Source of the DNA: Roseiarcus sp963737365
Lineage (GTDB): Bacteria; Pseudomonadota; Alphaproteobacteria; Rhizobiales; Beijerinckiaceae
Assembly (NCBI GenBank): GCA_963737365.1
Contig: CAVTSD010000006.1
Coordinates: 62,001-126,000, forward strand
Length of the DNA stretch: 64,000 bases
Direction: 5' to 3'
Shown here: one piece after another, positions 27,852 to 37,472 of the stretch
How positions within the stretch are numbered: the first letter of the stretch is position 1
Layout of the letters: each line of letters begins with the position of its first letter
Made by a program: the position numbers and the translations under genes
The notes under the pieces: model-generated
What the model was told of the DNA's origin: nothing
Seen by the model: the letters and a program-made list of their open reading frames with translations, nothing else
Databases searched by the model: none

Positions 27852-29810
27852 CTATCCCCGAAGGTCCGGCGGCACGGCCTCGCCGGCCAGGGCCTCGATC
27901 GCCTCCTCAGCGCCCATCGCAGATTGCGCATTGGAGCCGAGGCGGCGGACCGACACGCTGTTCTCGCTCGCTTCCTTGCGGCCCAGCGCAATCAGCACCG
28001 GGATCTTGGCCAAGGAATGCTCGCGCACCTTGTAGTTGATCTTCTCGTTGCGCAGATCGGTCTCGACCCTCAATCCTCGCTTCCGCGCCCCCGCTGCGAA
28101 CGCGAGCGCCGCCTCGTCGGCGTCGCTCGTAATGGTGCAGACGACGATCTGAACCGGCGCCAGCCATAACGGCAGATGCCCGGCGTGGTGCTCGAGGAGA
28201 ATGCCGATGAAGCGCTCCATCGAGCCGCAAATGGCGCGATGGATCATGACCGGAGTCGTTTTCTGGCTGTCGCCCCCGATGTAAAAGGCGCCGAATCGCT
28301 CCGGCAGATTAAAATCGACCTGCGTCGTGCCGCATTGCCAGTCGCGGCCGATTGCGTCGCGCAGCACATATTCGAACTTCGGACCGTAGAAGGCGCCCTC
28401 CCCCGGATTGAGCGCGGTCGTCACGACATTCCCGTGGCGCAGCCGGATCTCGTCCAGCACGCGGATCATCACCGCTTCCGCGTGATCCCACATGGCGTCG
28501 GTCCCAACCCGCTTTTCCGGGCGGGTCGACAGCTTCACCACGATCTTGTCGAATCCAAAGTGGCCGTAGACTGACAAGATCAGTTCATTGATCTTGTGGC
28601 ACTCCTCGGCCATCTGCTTTTCGGTGCAGAAGATATGCGCGTCGTCCTGGGTGAATGATCGCACGCGCATCAGACCATGCAACGCGCCCGACGGCTCGTA
28701 ACGGTTGACCGCGCCGAATTCCGCGAAACGCAACGGCAGCTCTCGATAGGAGCGCAGACCATGCTTGAAAATCTGCACATGGCCTGGGCAGTTCATGGGT
28801 TTTAGCGCATAGACGCGCAAATCCTCGGTCTCGGCCTCATCGCCAGCGGGGCGGCACATGAACATGCTCTCTCGGTACCAGCCCCAATGCCCCGAGATCT
28901 CCCACAGGTGCTTGTCGAGCACCTGTGGCGCGTTGACCTCTTGATAGTCGTCGGCGAGACGCCGGCGCATATAGGCGACAAGCGTCTGGAAGAGGGTCCA
29001 ACCTTTCGGGTGCCAGAAAATCGAGCCGGGCCCCTCTTCCTGGGTGTGGAACAGATCCATCTCGCGGGCGAGCTTGCGATGATCGCGCTTCTCGGCCTCT
29101 TCCAGCTGTTTCAGATAGGCGTCGAGCTCTTCTTTCTTCGCGAATGCAGTCGCGTAGATGCGGGACAACATCGGCTTGTTCGAATCGCCGCGCCAATAGG
29201 CGCCGGCGACTTTCATCAGCTTGAAAGCTTCGCCGACCCGGCCCGTCGACGTCATGTGCGGCCCGCGGCAAAGATCGGTCCACTCGCCCTGGCTATAGAG
29301 CTTCACCTCCTGATCGGCGGGAATGGCGTCTAGCAACTCGATCTTGAACGCTTCGCCTTTCTCTTCAAACAGGCTCTTCGCCTCCTCGCGCGAGACCGCG
29401 CGCTTCGAAAACGGCTTGTCGCGGGCGATGATCTCCCGCATGCGCTTTTCGATCGCCGGGAAATCCTCAGGCGTGAACGGCTGGTTGCGGAAGAAGTCGT
29501 AGTAGAACCCGTTCTCGATCACCGGACCAATGGTGACCTGGGTTCCCGGCCAAAGCGACTGCACAGCCTCGGCTAGAACGTGCGCTGCGTCATGGCGGAT
29601 CAATTCGAGCGCGCGGGGATCATCGCGCGCTATGAACTCAAGCGCGGAGTCGCGGTCGATCGGATCAGCAAGGTCGGTAAGCTCGCCGTTGCGAACCATC
29701 GCCACAGTGCGCTTGGCGAGAGACGGGGAAATGGATTTGGCGATTTCAAGGCCCGAAACGCCAGGCTCATAGGCGCGTTGGGCGCCATCGGGAAAAGTGA
29801 CGTAAATCAT
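27852..29810 (-). CDS. thrS: Threonyl-tRNA synthetase
   Basis: 652 residues, normal length. It charges tRNA-Thr in the cytoplasm. The domain order is complete: TGS domain (about 1-60), editing domain with the HxxxH motif at residues 73-77, class II catalytic core including MNCPGH with a zinc-binding cysteine, and the C-terminal anticodon-binding domain (about 550-645). Translation starts at ATG 29810. It stands upstream of xdhA on the same strand but with a gap large enough for a separate promoter. Confidence 0.96.
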   Translation of the reverse strand: MIYVTFPDGAQRAYEPGVSGLEIAKSISPSLAKRTVAMVRNGELTDLADPIDRDSALEFIARDDPRALELIRHDAAHVLAEAVQSLWPGTQVTIGPVIENGFYYDFFRNQPFTPEDFPAIEKRMREIIARDKPFSKRAVSREEAKSLFEEKGEAFKIELLDAIPADQEVKLYSQGEWTDLCRGPHMTSTGRVGEAFKLMKVAGAYWRGDSNKPMLSRIYATAFAKKEELDAYLKQLEEAEKRDHRKLAREMDLFHTQEEGPGSIFWHPKGWTLFQTLVAYMRRRLADDYQEVNAPQVLDKHLWEISGHWGWYRESMFMCRPAGDEAETEDLRVYALKPMNCPGHVQIFKHGLRSYRELPLRFAEFGAVNRYEPSGALHGLMRVRSFTQDDAHIFCTEKQMAEECHKINELILSVYGHFGFDKIVVKLSTRPEKRVGTDAMWDHAEAVMIRVLDEIRLRHGNVVTTALNPGEGAFYGPKFEYVLRDAIGRDWQCGTTQVDFNLPERFGAFYIGGDSQKTTPVMIHRAICGSMERFIGILLEHHAGHLPLWLAPVQIVVCTITSDADEAALAFAAGARKRGLRVETDLRNEKINYKVREHSLAKIPVLIALGRKEASENSVSVRRLGSNAQSAMGAEEAIEALAGEAVPPDLRG

Positions 29811-29929
29811 AGAGGCTCCTCGAGCTCAGTCGTCGACACCAATCGACGTAAGCGTGGGCGCCCGCGTATAAACCTGGACAGCGGCCCCGGCAATGGGCGT
29901 AGAGCCGGGGGTCCCTGCCGATCAGGCGC

Positions 29930-30343
29930 CTAGAGCGTGAACTCCTCGACCACCGGGGCCCCGGAATAGTTGGCGTATCGTATCCACTTTGGCCGCACGA
30001 CGACGTAGGCGATGTTGGGCCACCTCTCGCGTGCGCGGCCGTCCGGCCATCGGCGAAAGTAGGCCGACTTAGCGCTCGCCAAATCGTCGCCGACTGGTCG
30101 GCGGGCCTGGCCTTCAATCTGAAGGGAAATGTCGTCGTCCCACCCAATCACCAGCGCGGCCGCGGGATTGCGCGCCAGATTTACGGCTTTGCGGCTAGTC
30201 GACAGTGTGTCGAACACGATCTCGTTTGCCCGCGTCAAGGCGAAACCCATGAGCGCGGCCTCGGGCGCGCCGAATTCGTTCACACTCGAAAGGATCAGAT
30301 ACTGCTTAGCCTTAGCGATGTCGAAAACCTCTTCGAGCGTCAT
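29930..30343 (-). CDS. Pyridoxamine 5'-phosphate oxidase-family (FMN-binding split-barrel) protein
   Basis: 137 residues from ATG 30343, chosen for the GGAGG site five bases upstream; an in-frame start 33 bp earlier lacks one. The single domain is the FMN-binding split barrel: the LILSSVNEFGAPEAALMGFA strand pair at the N-terminus, the VFDTLSTSRKAVNLARNP segment near residues 45-60, and a C-terminal RPKWIRYANY strand. Such small proteins bind FMN, F420 or haem-related compounds; the reaction here is unknown. It is probably monocistronic. Confidence 0.8.
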   Translation of the reverse strand: MTLEEVFDIAKAKQYLILSSVNEFGAPEAALMGFALTRANEIVFDTLSTSRKAVNLARNPAAALVIGWDDDISLQIEGQARRPVGDDLASAKSAYFRRWPDGRARERWPNIAYVVVRPKWIRYANYSGAPVVEEFTL

Positions 30344-30426
30344 GAGCGCCTCCGCATCTCGCAATCCGACCACCATAACCGGGCGGCCTGGTCAACGGAG
30401 ATGATAACGCGGCGAACTCCCGCGCG

Positions 30427-30609
30427 TTACCCGCGGCGTGGCGGTTTGACCGGCTTGGGATGCTTGGTCTGCGCCCGTTCAGGTCCCCCGGCGGATGTCG
30501 GCGTATTGGACGGCGGGTCGCTGGCGGGAAAAGACTCTTCCAGCTCCTCATCCAGCTTATCTTCAGGTTCTGACTGCGGCTTGCTCGGCGACTTTCGCGG
30601 CTCTTTCAT
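30427..30609 (-). CDS. Small acidic protein with the LDEELEESFPASDPPS motif
   Basis: 60 residues. The centre DKLDEELEESFPASDPPS is a strongly conserved signature of a short protein type found across proteobacteria, with no function known to me. The remainder is Lys/Pro/Ser-rich and likely disordered. The ATG at 30609 follows GGAG by eight bases. Its start overlaps the stop of the upstream 62-codon frame (ATGA), suggesting the two may be co-translated. Confidence 0.75.
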   Translation of the reverse strand: MKEPRKSPSKPQSEPEDKLDEELEESFPASDPPSNTPTSAGGPERAQTKHPKPVKPPRRG

Positions 30610-30794
30610 CCCGGCGTCTCCGTGGCATGTTCTGTGCTGTAAGGACTAGTGTATATAGGGTGAACACACCGCGGGAGCGAGGACCTGCTTCGAAAGTCAT
30701 CTACATTTGCGGGAAGTGTGCGATTCTGCGCGCAACTCAATCTTTTCAGGCGCTTAAGCTCACTTTTCTGCAACTTGAAATGGTCTATGTACAT
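30606..30794 (-). CDS. Possible small ORF carrying the LQK...AQNRT motif
   Basis: A 62-codon frame starting at ATG 30794 and ending in an ATGA overlap with the next small gene. Residues 8-26 (LQKSELKRLKRLSCAQNRT) match the frame in element copy A at 11 of 19 positions. Several base differences there are silent or conservative (Ala GCA/GCG, Leu CTT/TTG, Asp/Glu, Asn/Ser). There is no Shine-Dalgarno site; a TATACT word lies just upstream, so a leaderless start is possible. The C-terminal half looks random. The rest of 30795-30923, up to the end of mfd, holds no gene I can support. Treat this as a hypothesis. Confidence 0.35.
   Translation of the reverse strand: MYIDHFKLQKSELKRLKRLSCAQNRTLPANVDDFRSRSSLPRCVHPIYTSPYSTEHATETPG
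30716..30775 (+). repeat. 60-bp intergenic element, copy B
   Basis: Inverted partner of 9137-9196, 45/60 identical without gaps. The ends GTGTGCGATTCTG and TTTTCTGCAACT are conserved. It is flanked by two ACTAGTRTATA words, near 30645 and near 30803, in a locally AT-rich stretch. Read on the minus strand it lies inside the 62-codon frame described above. Confidence 0.6.
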
Positions 30795-30923
30795 TAGATA
30801 CTAGTATATAAACTGCGGCCGCCTACGCCGTCTGCAAAAAATGTTTCGTAATCAACATGTTGGAGCAAGCCAACCGGCAGGACTGTGCTGGAGCAGGTCC
30901 GTAAGCGCTTGATGATGCCTCTC

Positions 30924-33900
30924 CTACCCCTTCTTTCCGACCGCGATCTTGGCGATCTCGCGCATGACCTTGAGCGTCCCCGCGAGCCTGTTGGCGAGCG
31001 TCTCGAAATCGTCGGTGACGACGATGCGCATGTCGGGGCGGACGCGGGCGAACGGGTTGGTCGAGACCCATTTCACCAGGGCCGTGGGATTGGCGAAGGA
31101 ATTCTTACGGAAGGCGAGGGTTAGCCCCCTGGGGCCGGCCTCTAGCTTCTCCACGTTGGCGCGCCGGCACAAAGCTTTGATCTGCACTAGGCTCATGAGC
31201 AGGCCGACCTCGGGAGGGGTGGGGCCGAAGCGATCAACGATTTCGGCCCCCATAGCGTCAATTTCCTCATCGTCTTCGAGCGCTGAGAGGCGTCGGTAAA
31301 GAGCAAGCCGCGTCGGCAGGTCGGAAATATAGGATTCGGGAATCGTCACCGGCGCGCCAAGCTGGATGGTCGGCGACCACATGTCCTCGGCCGGGGCGTC
31401 TTCGCCCGACTTGATGCGCTCGACCGCCTCGCGCACCATCTGCTGATAGAGTTCGTAGCCGACTTCCTTGATATGTCCGGACTGCTCCTCGCCAAGGAGA
31501 TTGCCGCCGCCGCGCAAATCGAGGTCGTGGCTCGCGAGCTGAAACCCGGCTCCCAGAATATCGAGCGATTGCAGCACCGCGAGCCGCTTCTCCGCTTGCG
31601 GGGTGATCTTAGCCTTGGCCGGCGTCGTGAAATACGCGTAGGCGCGAATCTTCGAGCGGCCCACCCGGCCGCGTAATTGGTAGAGCTGCGCGAGCCCGAA
31701 CATGTCGGCGCGATGCACGATCATCGTGTTAGCGCGCGGAATGTCGAGGCCCGAACTCGACGATCGCGGTTGATAATAGGATGTCGTACTTGCCGTCGTA
31801 GAACGCGCCGATCTTGTCCTCGAGCTCGCGCGGGGCCATCTGGCCGTGCGCGATCAGGAATTTACACTCGGGCGCGTTCTGCCGCAGGAACGCCGCCGCC
31901 TCGTCAAGGTCCTCGATGCGCGGACAGACATAGAAGGATTGTCCGCCGCGGTAGCGTTCCCGCAGCAACGCCTCGCGAATGATGAGCGCGTCGAATGGCG
32001 AAACGAAAGTGCGCACCGCCAGCCGATCAATCGGCGGCGTCGCGATGATCGACATCTCGCGCACCCCGGTCATCGCGAGTTGCAGCGTGCGCGGAATCGG
32101 AGTTGCCGACAGCGTCAGCACATGCACTTCGGAGCGCAGCTCCTTCAGTCGCTCCTTGTGCCCGACGCCGAAATGCTGCTCCTCATCGACGACGACGAGT
32201 CCGAGATCCTTGAAACTCACGGTCTTGCCCAGGACCGCATGCGTGCCGACGACAATGTCGATCCCGCCCTCTGCGAGGCCTTTCTTGACCTCCCGGATTT
32301 CGGCCGCGCCAACCATCCTAGAGAGTTGGCCAACGGTGACGGGCAAACCGGCGAAACGCTGGCGAAAGTTCTGAGCATGCTGACGCGCCAGCAGGGTCGT
32401 TGGGGCGACGATCGCCGTCTGTTTGCCATTGATCGCCGTGGCGAAGGCGGCGCGTAGCGCGACCTCGGTCTTACCAAAGCCGACGTCGCCGCACACCAGC
32501 CTGTCCATTGGCCGGCCGGCCGCGAGGTCGTCGAGCGTCGCCTCAATCGCACCCGCCTGGTCCGGCGTCTCGTCATAAGGAAAGCGGGCGCAGAATTCGT
32601 CGTACAGGCCTTCCGGAACCGTGAGGCGAGGCGCCGTATGGGTCATGCGCTGCGCCGCGACGCGGATGAGCTCGCCCGCCATCTCGCGCACGCGCTTCTT
32701 CAAACGCGCCTTGCGCGACTGCCATCCAGCGCCGCCAAGCTTGTCGAGCTCGCCCGTCTCCGATCCGAAGCGAGAAAGAAGTTCGAGATTCTCGACTGGC
32801 AGGAACAGCCGATCGCCGCCGGCATAGTGAATTTCGAGACAATCGTGCGGCGCGCCCGCCGCTTCGATTGTCTTCAGGCCGACGAAGCGCCCGACGCCGT
32901 GGTCGATATGAACGACAAGATCGCCGGCGGTCAGCGCGCTCGCTTCCGCCAGGACGTCTTGCGCGCGCCGCTTGCGCTTCGACTGACGGACAAGCCGGTC
33001 GCCAAGAATATCCTGCTCGCCGACAATGGCGAAGTCCGGCGCTTCGAAGCCTTGTTCGAGCGCGATGACAGCGAGCGGCAGCGCTCCAGCGCGCGCTGAT
33101 GTCGCCTGGTGGTAGGATGAAACGATTTCGAGTGGTTTGAGTCCATGCTCGGCGAGCACATGGCTCAACCGCTCGCGCGAACCGTCGCTCCAGCCGGCGA
33201 CGATCACGTTCAAGCCCCGCTCGCGCAGCGCCCGCACATGCACGATCGCGGCGTCAAAGACGTTGGCGCTCTCGTTCAGCCGCTCGGAGGCGAAATTGCG
33301 TCCCACCCGACCGCCGCAATCGAAGACGTCGCTTGCGCCCGGCTGCGCTTCGAATGGCGTGAGCCGCGCTACCGGCTGGCCGGCCAGCCGCTCCTTCCAC
33401 TCGCCTTCGCTCAGATAGAGCCGTGTTGCCGGGAGCGGCTTGTAATCCGCCTTGCCGGGATCTTCCGCATACGCCGAGCGGCGCGCCGCGTAGTTGTCGG
33501 TGATGAGCGCTATTCGCTCGTGCGCCGCCTCGTCGGCGCGGCCGTCAAGCACGAATGGCGCATCGCCGACATAGTCGAAGATCGTGTCAAGCTTGTCGTA
33601 GAGAAGCGGCAGCCAATGTTCGACGCCAATCGCCCGGCGGCCTTCGCTGATGGCGGCGTAGAGATCGTCGTTTGGAGCGGGTGCGCCGAACTCCGCCGCA
33701 TAGCCCTGGCGGAAACGCTTGATCGAATCGGTTGTGAGACGCGCTTCGCTCATCGGCACGAGATCGAGCGAGCGCAATTGCGTGATCGAGCGCTGCGTTT
33801 CGGGATCGAAGGCGCGGATCGATTCAAGCGTGTCGCCGAAGAAATCAAGCCGGATCGGCGCGGTCGCGCCAGGCGGATAGAGGTCGAGAATACCGCCGCG

Positions 33901-34464
33901 CGAGGCGTAATCGCCAACATCGCGCACCGTGCTCGCGCGCGAATAACCATTCGATTCGAGCCAGTGCGTGAGGTCCTCTGTTCGCACGCTGTTGCCCGGC
34001 GCGGCGGCGAATGCAGCGGACTTAAGATAGGCGAGCGGCGGCGCACGCTGCGTCAGCGCATTGACCGAGGCGACGAGAATGCGCGGCCGCTCGACCGCGC
34101 CGCGGCTCTTGGCCAGCCGCGCCAGCACGGTCATGCGCTCGGCCGACACAGCGGCATTGGGCGAGACGCGATCGTAGGGCTGGCAATCCCACGAGGGAAA
34201 ATACAAGGCCTCGATCTCGGGTGCGGCGAAACTCAGCGCGTCGATGAACGCCTGAGCACGGAGACTATCCCGGGCGACGAAGGCGAGCGTCACGGCGCGC
34301 TGCTCGCCGTCTTTCGCCAACGCCCGCGTCAACTCGGCGACGATGAAGGCGTCGTAACCCTCAGGCGCGCGCGCCAACGTGACGGCGCGCCCTTCCCCAA
34401 GGCGGCGGATAGCGGGAGCGATGAGGCTTCTGTCGTCCCGGCGGAGCGCGTTAGCGGTTTTCAT
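30924..34464 (-). CDS. mfd: Transcription-repair coupling factor Mfd (interrupted by one extra base)
   Basis: Read across one frameshift this is a normal Mfd of about 1179 residues. The ATP-dependent translocase removes RNA polymerase stalled at DNA damage and recruits UvrA. The UvrB-like N-terminus (to about 400), RNA polymerase-interacting domain, Walker A GDVGFGKTE near residue 660, DEEQ box near 756 and C-terminal TRCF domain are all present. Frame 1 ends at 31729 with AIVEFGPRHSAR, where the family reads IVESGLDIP; the correct continuation begins in the next frame (ANTMIVHRADMFGLAQLYQLRG). The plus-strand word GAACTC at 31753-31758 should be GACTC. Its start overlaps sdhE by four bases. 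A real knock-out is possible but less likely than a sequencing error. Confidence 0.92.
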
Positions 34465-34733
34465 TGCGATCCGCGCAGACGAGCAAAGAGCGGGGTGTCG
34501 AATTCCCGCGGCGGATGCTCACCGCCTATGATCCAGGCGAGCACTTGCGGGTCGGGCACGTCGAGCAGACGCTCGAACTCGGAAAGTTCGTCGTCGTTCA
34601 TCGTCTGCAGATGCGCATCGACAAAACGGCCCATAACGAGATCCATCTCGCGCACGCCGCGGCGCCAGGCGCGAAACAGAATCCGCCGCCGGCGCTCGTC
34701 GAGCGCTGCGCTAGTAAGGGCGGAGCCGGACAT
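34461..34733 (-). CDS. sdhE: Succinate dehydrogenase FAD assembly factor SdhE
   Basis: A 90-residue helical protein of the SdhE/Sdh5 family (DUF339), which promotes covalent FAD attachment to SdhA. The hallmark RGxxE motif is present as RRGVREMD, followed by the acidic DDELSEFERLLDVPDPQVLAWI segment of the family. Its stop overlaps the mfd start (ATGA), and the sdhE-mfd pairing is common in Hyphomicrobiales. No sdh genes lie in the window. Confidence 0.9.
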   Translation of the reverse strand: MSGSALTSAALDERRRRILFRAWRRGVREMDLVMGRFVDAHLQTMNDDELSEFERLLDVPDPQVLAWIIGGEHPPREFDTPLFARLRGSQ

Positions 34734-34934
34734 TACGAACCTTTGCGATGGGGAACTTGTAGCACCAAACCCGTTGCGGGCGGACTTGATCCCGCAGGCC
34801 TACCCTGGTTCCGGCTTGCACCCCGTCGGACCGATACGGAGTGCGAGCTGCAGAAAAAACGGCCAGGACAAGCCCAACCCCGATGGCTGCGGTGCGGGCT
34901 TATAGCCTGGAAGGCCGGCCGTGTCAGCGCTTCC

Positions 34935-36128
34935 TTAGTCAATTGGCCGCCGGAGCGGCTTTGAAGGCAGGATGACTTCGGCAAGACCCAGCCACTGCGC
35001 AAGCGCTTGCAGCTCCTCGGAGATCGCGTCCATGGCGTCCGAAGGCGCGTGTGGTTCCAGATGCACCGCATGGACGAGCAATCGCCCAGCCTGACGATCG
35101 GCCTTCAGGTCGAGGCGCGCCACGAGCTGGTCGCCAAGGAGAAGAGGTAGGACGTAATAACCGTGCCGACGCTTGTCGGCCGGCGTATAAATCTCAATCC
35201 GGTAATGGAAGTCGAAGAGCCGCAACGTGCGGGATCGCTCCCAGACGAGGGGATCGAACGGCGCCAGCAGCGCCCGCGCCGAAACGCGACGCGGCTTGCG
35301 CGCGTTGCAATGAAGGTAGGCGAGGCGCGCCCAGCCGGGAACCTCGACCAGCTCGAGCACGCCACCCTCGACCAGCGACTCGATCGCCTGTCGCGCATCG
35401 CTGGGGCTGAGGCGAAAATAGTCGCGCAGGTCCTGCTCCGTGGCGACGCCCATCGCCTGAGCCGCGCGCTCGATAAGGGCGCATTGCGCGCCCTTGTCGT
35501 CTGGAGTCGGTAGGGCGAGAACCTCGGCTGGAATGACGCGCTCGGTCAGGTCGTAGACTCGCTCGAAACTGCCCCGCCGCGTCGCCGTCGTGATGTGGCC
35601 AGCCCAAAACAGCCACTCCAATGCCCGTTTCGTGTCACTCCATTCCCACCAGCCCGACCGTCCGCCCTTTTCTTCGAGATCCGAGGCCGCGCGAGGACCT
35701 TCGTTGCGGATGCGATTGAGCAACACTTCCGCCTCAGGCCGGCGCTCGCGGGCGAAAAGCCGCAGGCTCTTCCAACCAGCCTCGCCGCGATCGGCGCGGG
35801 CCATCCGCCAGCGCAGCAAGGGATGCAACGACAGCGGCACGAGCGACGCCTCGTGAGCCCAGTACTCGAACAGCCGCCGTTTCTTCGATCTCCCCCAGGC
35901 GGCCGTGTCGATCAGCGAACGGTCATAGGGGCCAAGCCGAGAGAAGGCCGGCAGATAGTGGGCGCGGACCAGGACATTGACGCTGTCGATCTGGTGGAGG
36001 GAGAGGCGGTCGATGGTTTTCGCCCATCGTGCGGCCGTGACTTTCTCGGGACGCGGCTCGCCAAAGCCCTGGGCGGCAAGGGCGATCCGCCTCGCCTCGG
36101 GTAGGGACAGCTTTCCTGTTTTCGTCAC
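34935..36128 (-). CDS. YcaQ/AlkX-type winged-helix DNA glycosylase
   Basis: 397 residues of the HTH_42 (winged-helix DNA-binding) family. Members such as E. coli YcaQ unhook interstrand DNA crosslinks and remove bulky alkylated bases. The N-terminal phrase RLSLHQIDSVNVLVRAHY contains the Gln-x-Asp catalytic signature of the YcaQ branch. The centre is a run of winged-helix modules and the C-terminus holds the conserved HGYYVLPLLLGDQLVARLDLK strand set. Translation starts at GTG 36128, overlapping the end of the EamA gene (GTGA). Family assignment is firm; the lesion repaired is inferred. Confidence 0.85.
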   Translation of the reverse strand: MTKTGKLSLPEARRIALAAQGFGEPRPEKVTAARWAKTIDRLSLHQIDSVNVLVRAHYLPAFSRLGPYDRSLIDTAAWGRSKKRRLFEYWAHEASLVPLSLHPLLRWRMARADRGEAGWKSLRLFARERRPEAEVLLNRIRNEGPRAASDLEEKGGRSGWWEWSDTKRALEWLFWAGHITTATRRGSFERVYDLTERVIPAEVLALPTPDDKGAQCALIERAAQAMGVATEQDLRDYFRLSPSDARQAIESLVEGGVLELVEVPGWARLAYLHCNARKPRRVSARALLAPFDPLVWERSRTLRLFDFHYRIEIYTPADKRRHGYYVLPLLLGDQLVARLDLKADRQAGRLLVHAVHLEPHAPSDAMDAISEELQALAQWLGLAEVILPSKPLRRPID

Positions 36129-37019
36129 GTAGCGCGACTGACCGTTTTACGCCCGAACAGCGGCCCAATCTCCGCCGCCAGCGCGCCAGCGAGAATCAGT
36201 ACACAGCCGAGAGCGCCGATGGCTGTCAGACGCTCGCTGAGCAAGAGCGCGCCCGCGAGCGCGGCGAACACGCCTTCAAGGGCGAGAATGAGCGCCGCCT
36301 CGGCGGGCGGCGTGTGCGCCTGGGCGAAGATCTGAAATCGTATAGGCGAGCGCTCCCGAAACAATGCCGGAGAACAGGATGGTCGGCATGGTCGCGAGGA
36401 GCGCTCCGGACGGAGTGGATTCGAACAGGGCCGAGCACAGCGCCGCGAGACCGGCGCAGACCGTATATTGCACGAAGGCAAGCAGCAGCGGCCGGCCGAA
36501 GCGAGCAAGGAAGATCGGCGTCAGGGCGATGACCGTCGCCCAGGCGAAATCGGCGAGGAGCACGAGCGCATCGCCGATGTTCGGAGGACCGAGGCCGCCC
36601 GAGGCGAGCAGCCAGGCGCCGACCAACGAAACGAAGCCCGCGCTAACGATGATCAGGCGCGGACGCTTGCCCGTCAGCGCCCACACGACGAAAGGGGTCA
36701 GTACGACATAGCAGGCGGTTAGAAAGCCGGCGTTGGTGGCGCTGGTCGTCTCGATCCCCGCCTGCTGCAGGGTCGTGCCGAAAAAGAGCGCGAGGGCGAT
36801 TACGAGCGCGAGTCGCCACTCGTCGCGATTCGGGGCATGGGGCTTGCGGCGCAGTTCCCAAACCGCAAACGGCGCAAGCACGGCGGCCGAGACAGCAAAG
36901 CGCGCGGCGACGAAGGCGAGCGCGGGCATGGTTGCGGTGGCGTATTTCTGCGCGACGAAGGTCACGCCCCACAGGACGGCGGTGAAGAGAAGCAGGCCGT
37001 CCGCGCTTAGACGATTCAT
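36125..37019 (-). CDS. EamA/DMT-family transporter (interrupted by one extra base)
   Basis: Joined across one frameshift it encodes about 297 residues with ten membrane segments in two EamA repeats, the normal size of this drug/metabolite exporter family. Frame 1 (from ATG 37019) runs well up to residue 227 (SGALAYT) and then turns into nonsense. The expected continuation (QIFAQAHTPPAEAALIL) lies in the next frame. The plus-strand word GAAATC at 36334-36339 becomes GAATC if one A is removed, giving YTIQIFAQ. The end overlaps the glycosylase start. Substrate unknown. The start was chosen because the first membrane segment begins directly after MNRLSADG. Confidence 0.85.
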
Positions 37020-37050
37020 GCCGCCCCCAACGGCGGAATCCCGCATGCCC

Positions 37051-37455
37051 TCAGACCTGCTCGATTTCGATCAGCGTGCCGGCGAAGTCTTTCGGGTGCA
37101 AAAACAGGACCGGCTTGCCGTGGGCGCCGATTTTCGGGTTTCCATCGCCGAGCACGCGCGCGCCCGCCGCTTTGAGCTGGTCGCGGGCAGCGATGATGTC
37201 CTTAACCTCGTAGCAAAGGTGATGCATGCCGCCGTCCGGATTGCGCTCCAAAAACTTGGCGATCGGCGAGTCCGCGCCGAGGGGATGCAAAAGTTCGATC
37301 TTTGTGTTGGGCAGTTCGACGAAGATGACGGTCACCCCATGATCAGGCTCGGGCTTTGCGGCTGAGACGCGGGCGGCGAGGACATCGCGATAGGTCCGCG
37401 CCGCCTTTTCGAGATCGGGGACAGCGATGGCGACGTGGTTGAGCTTGCCGATCAT
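37051..37455 (-). CDS. mce: Methylmalonyl-CoA epimerase
   Basis: 134 residues from ATG 37455, where homology (IGKLNHVAIAVPDLEKA) begins; the upstream open frame runs into rnj and is not counted. It is a vicinal-oxygen-chelate protein with metal ligands His7 (NHVAI), the mid-protein His (MHHLCYEV) and the C-terminal Glu (GTLIEIEQ). It interconverts the (R)- and (S)-methylmalonyl-CoA isomers in propionyl-CoA metabolism. It lies 17 bp after rnj on the same strand, the usual place in this order. Confidence 0.92.
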   Translation of the reverse strand: MIGKLNHVAIAVPDLEKAARTYRDVLAARVSAAKPEPDHGVTVIFVELPNTKIELLHPLGADSPIAKFLERNPDGGMHHLCYEVKDIIAARDQLKAAGARVLGDGNPKIGAHGKPVLFLHPKDFAGTLIEIEQV

Positions 37456-37472
37456 GGTGGACTTCGTTTGAC

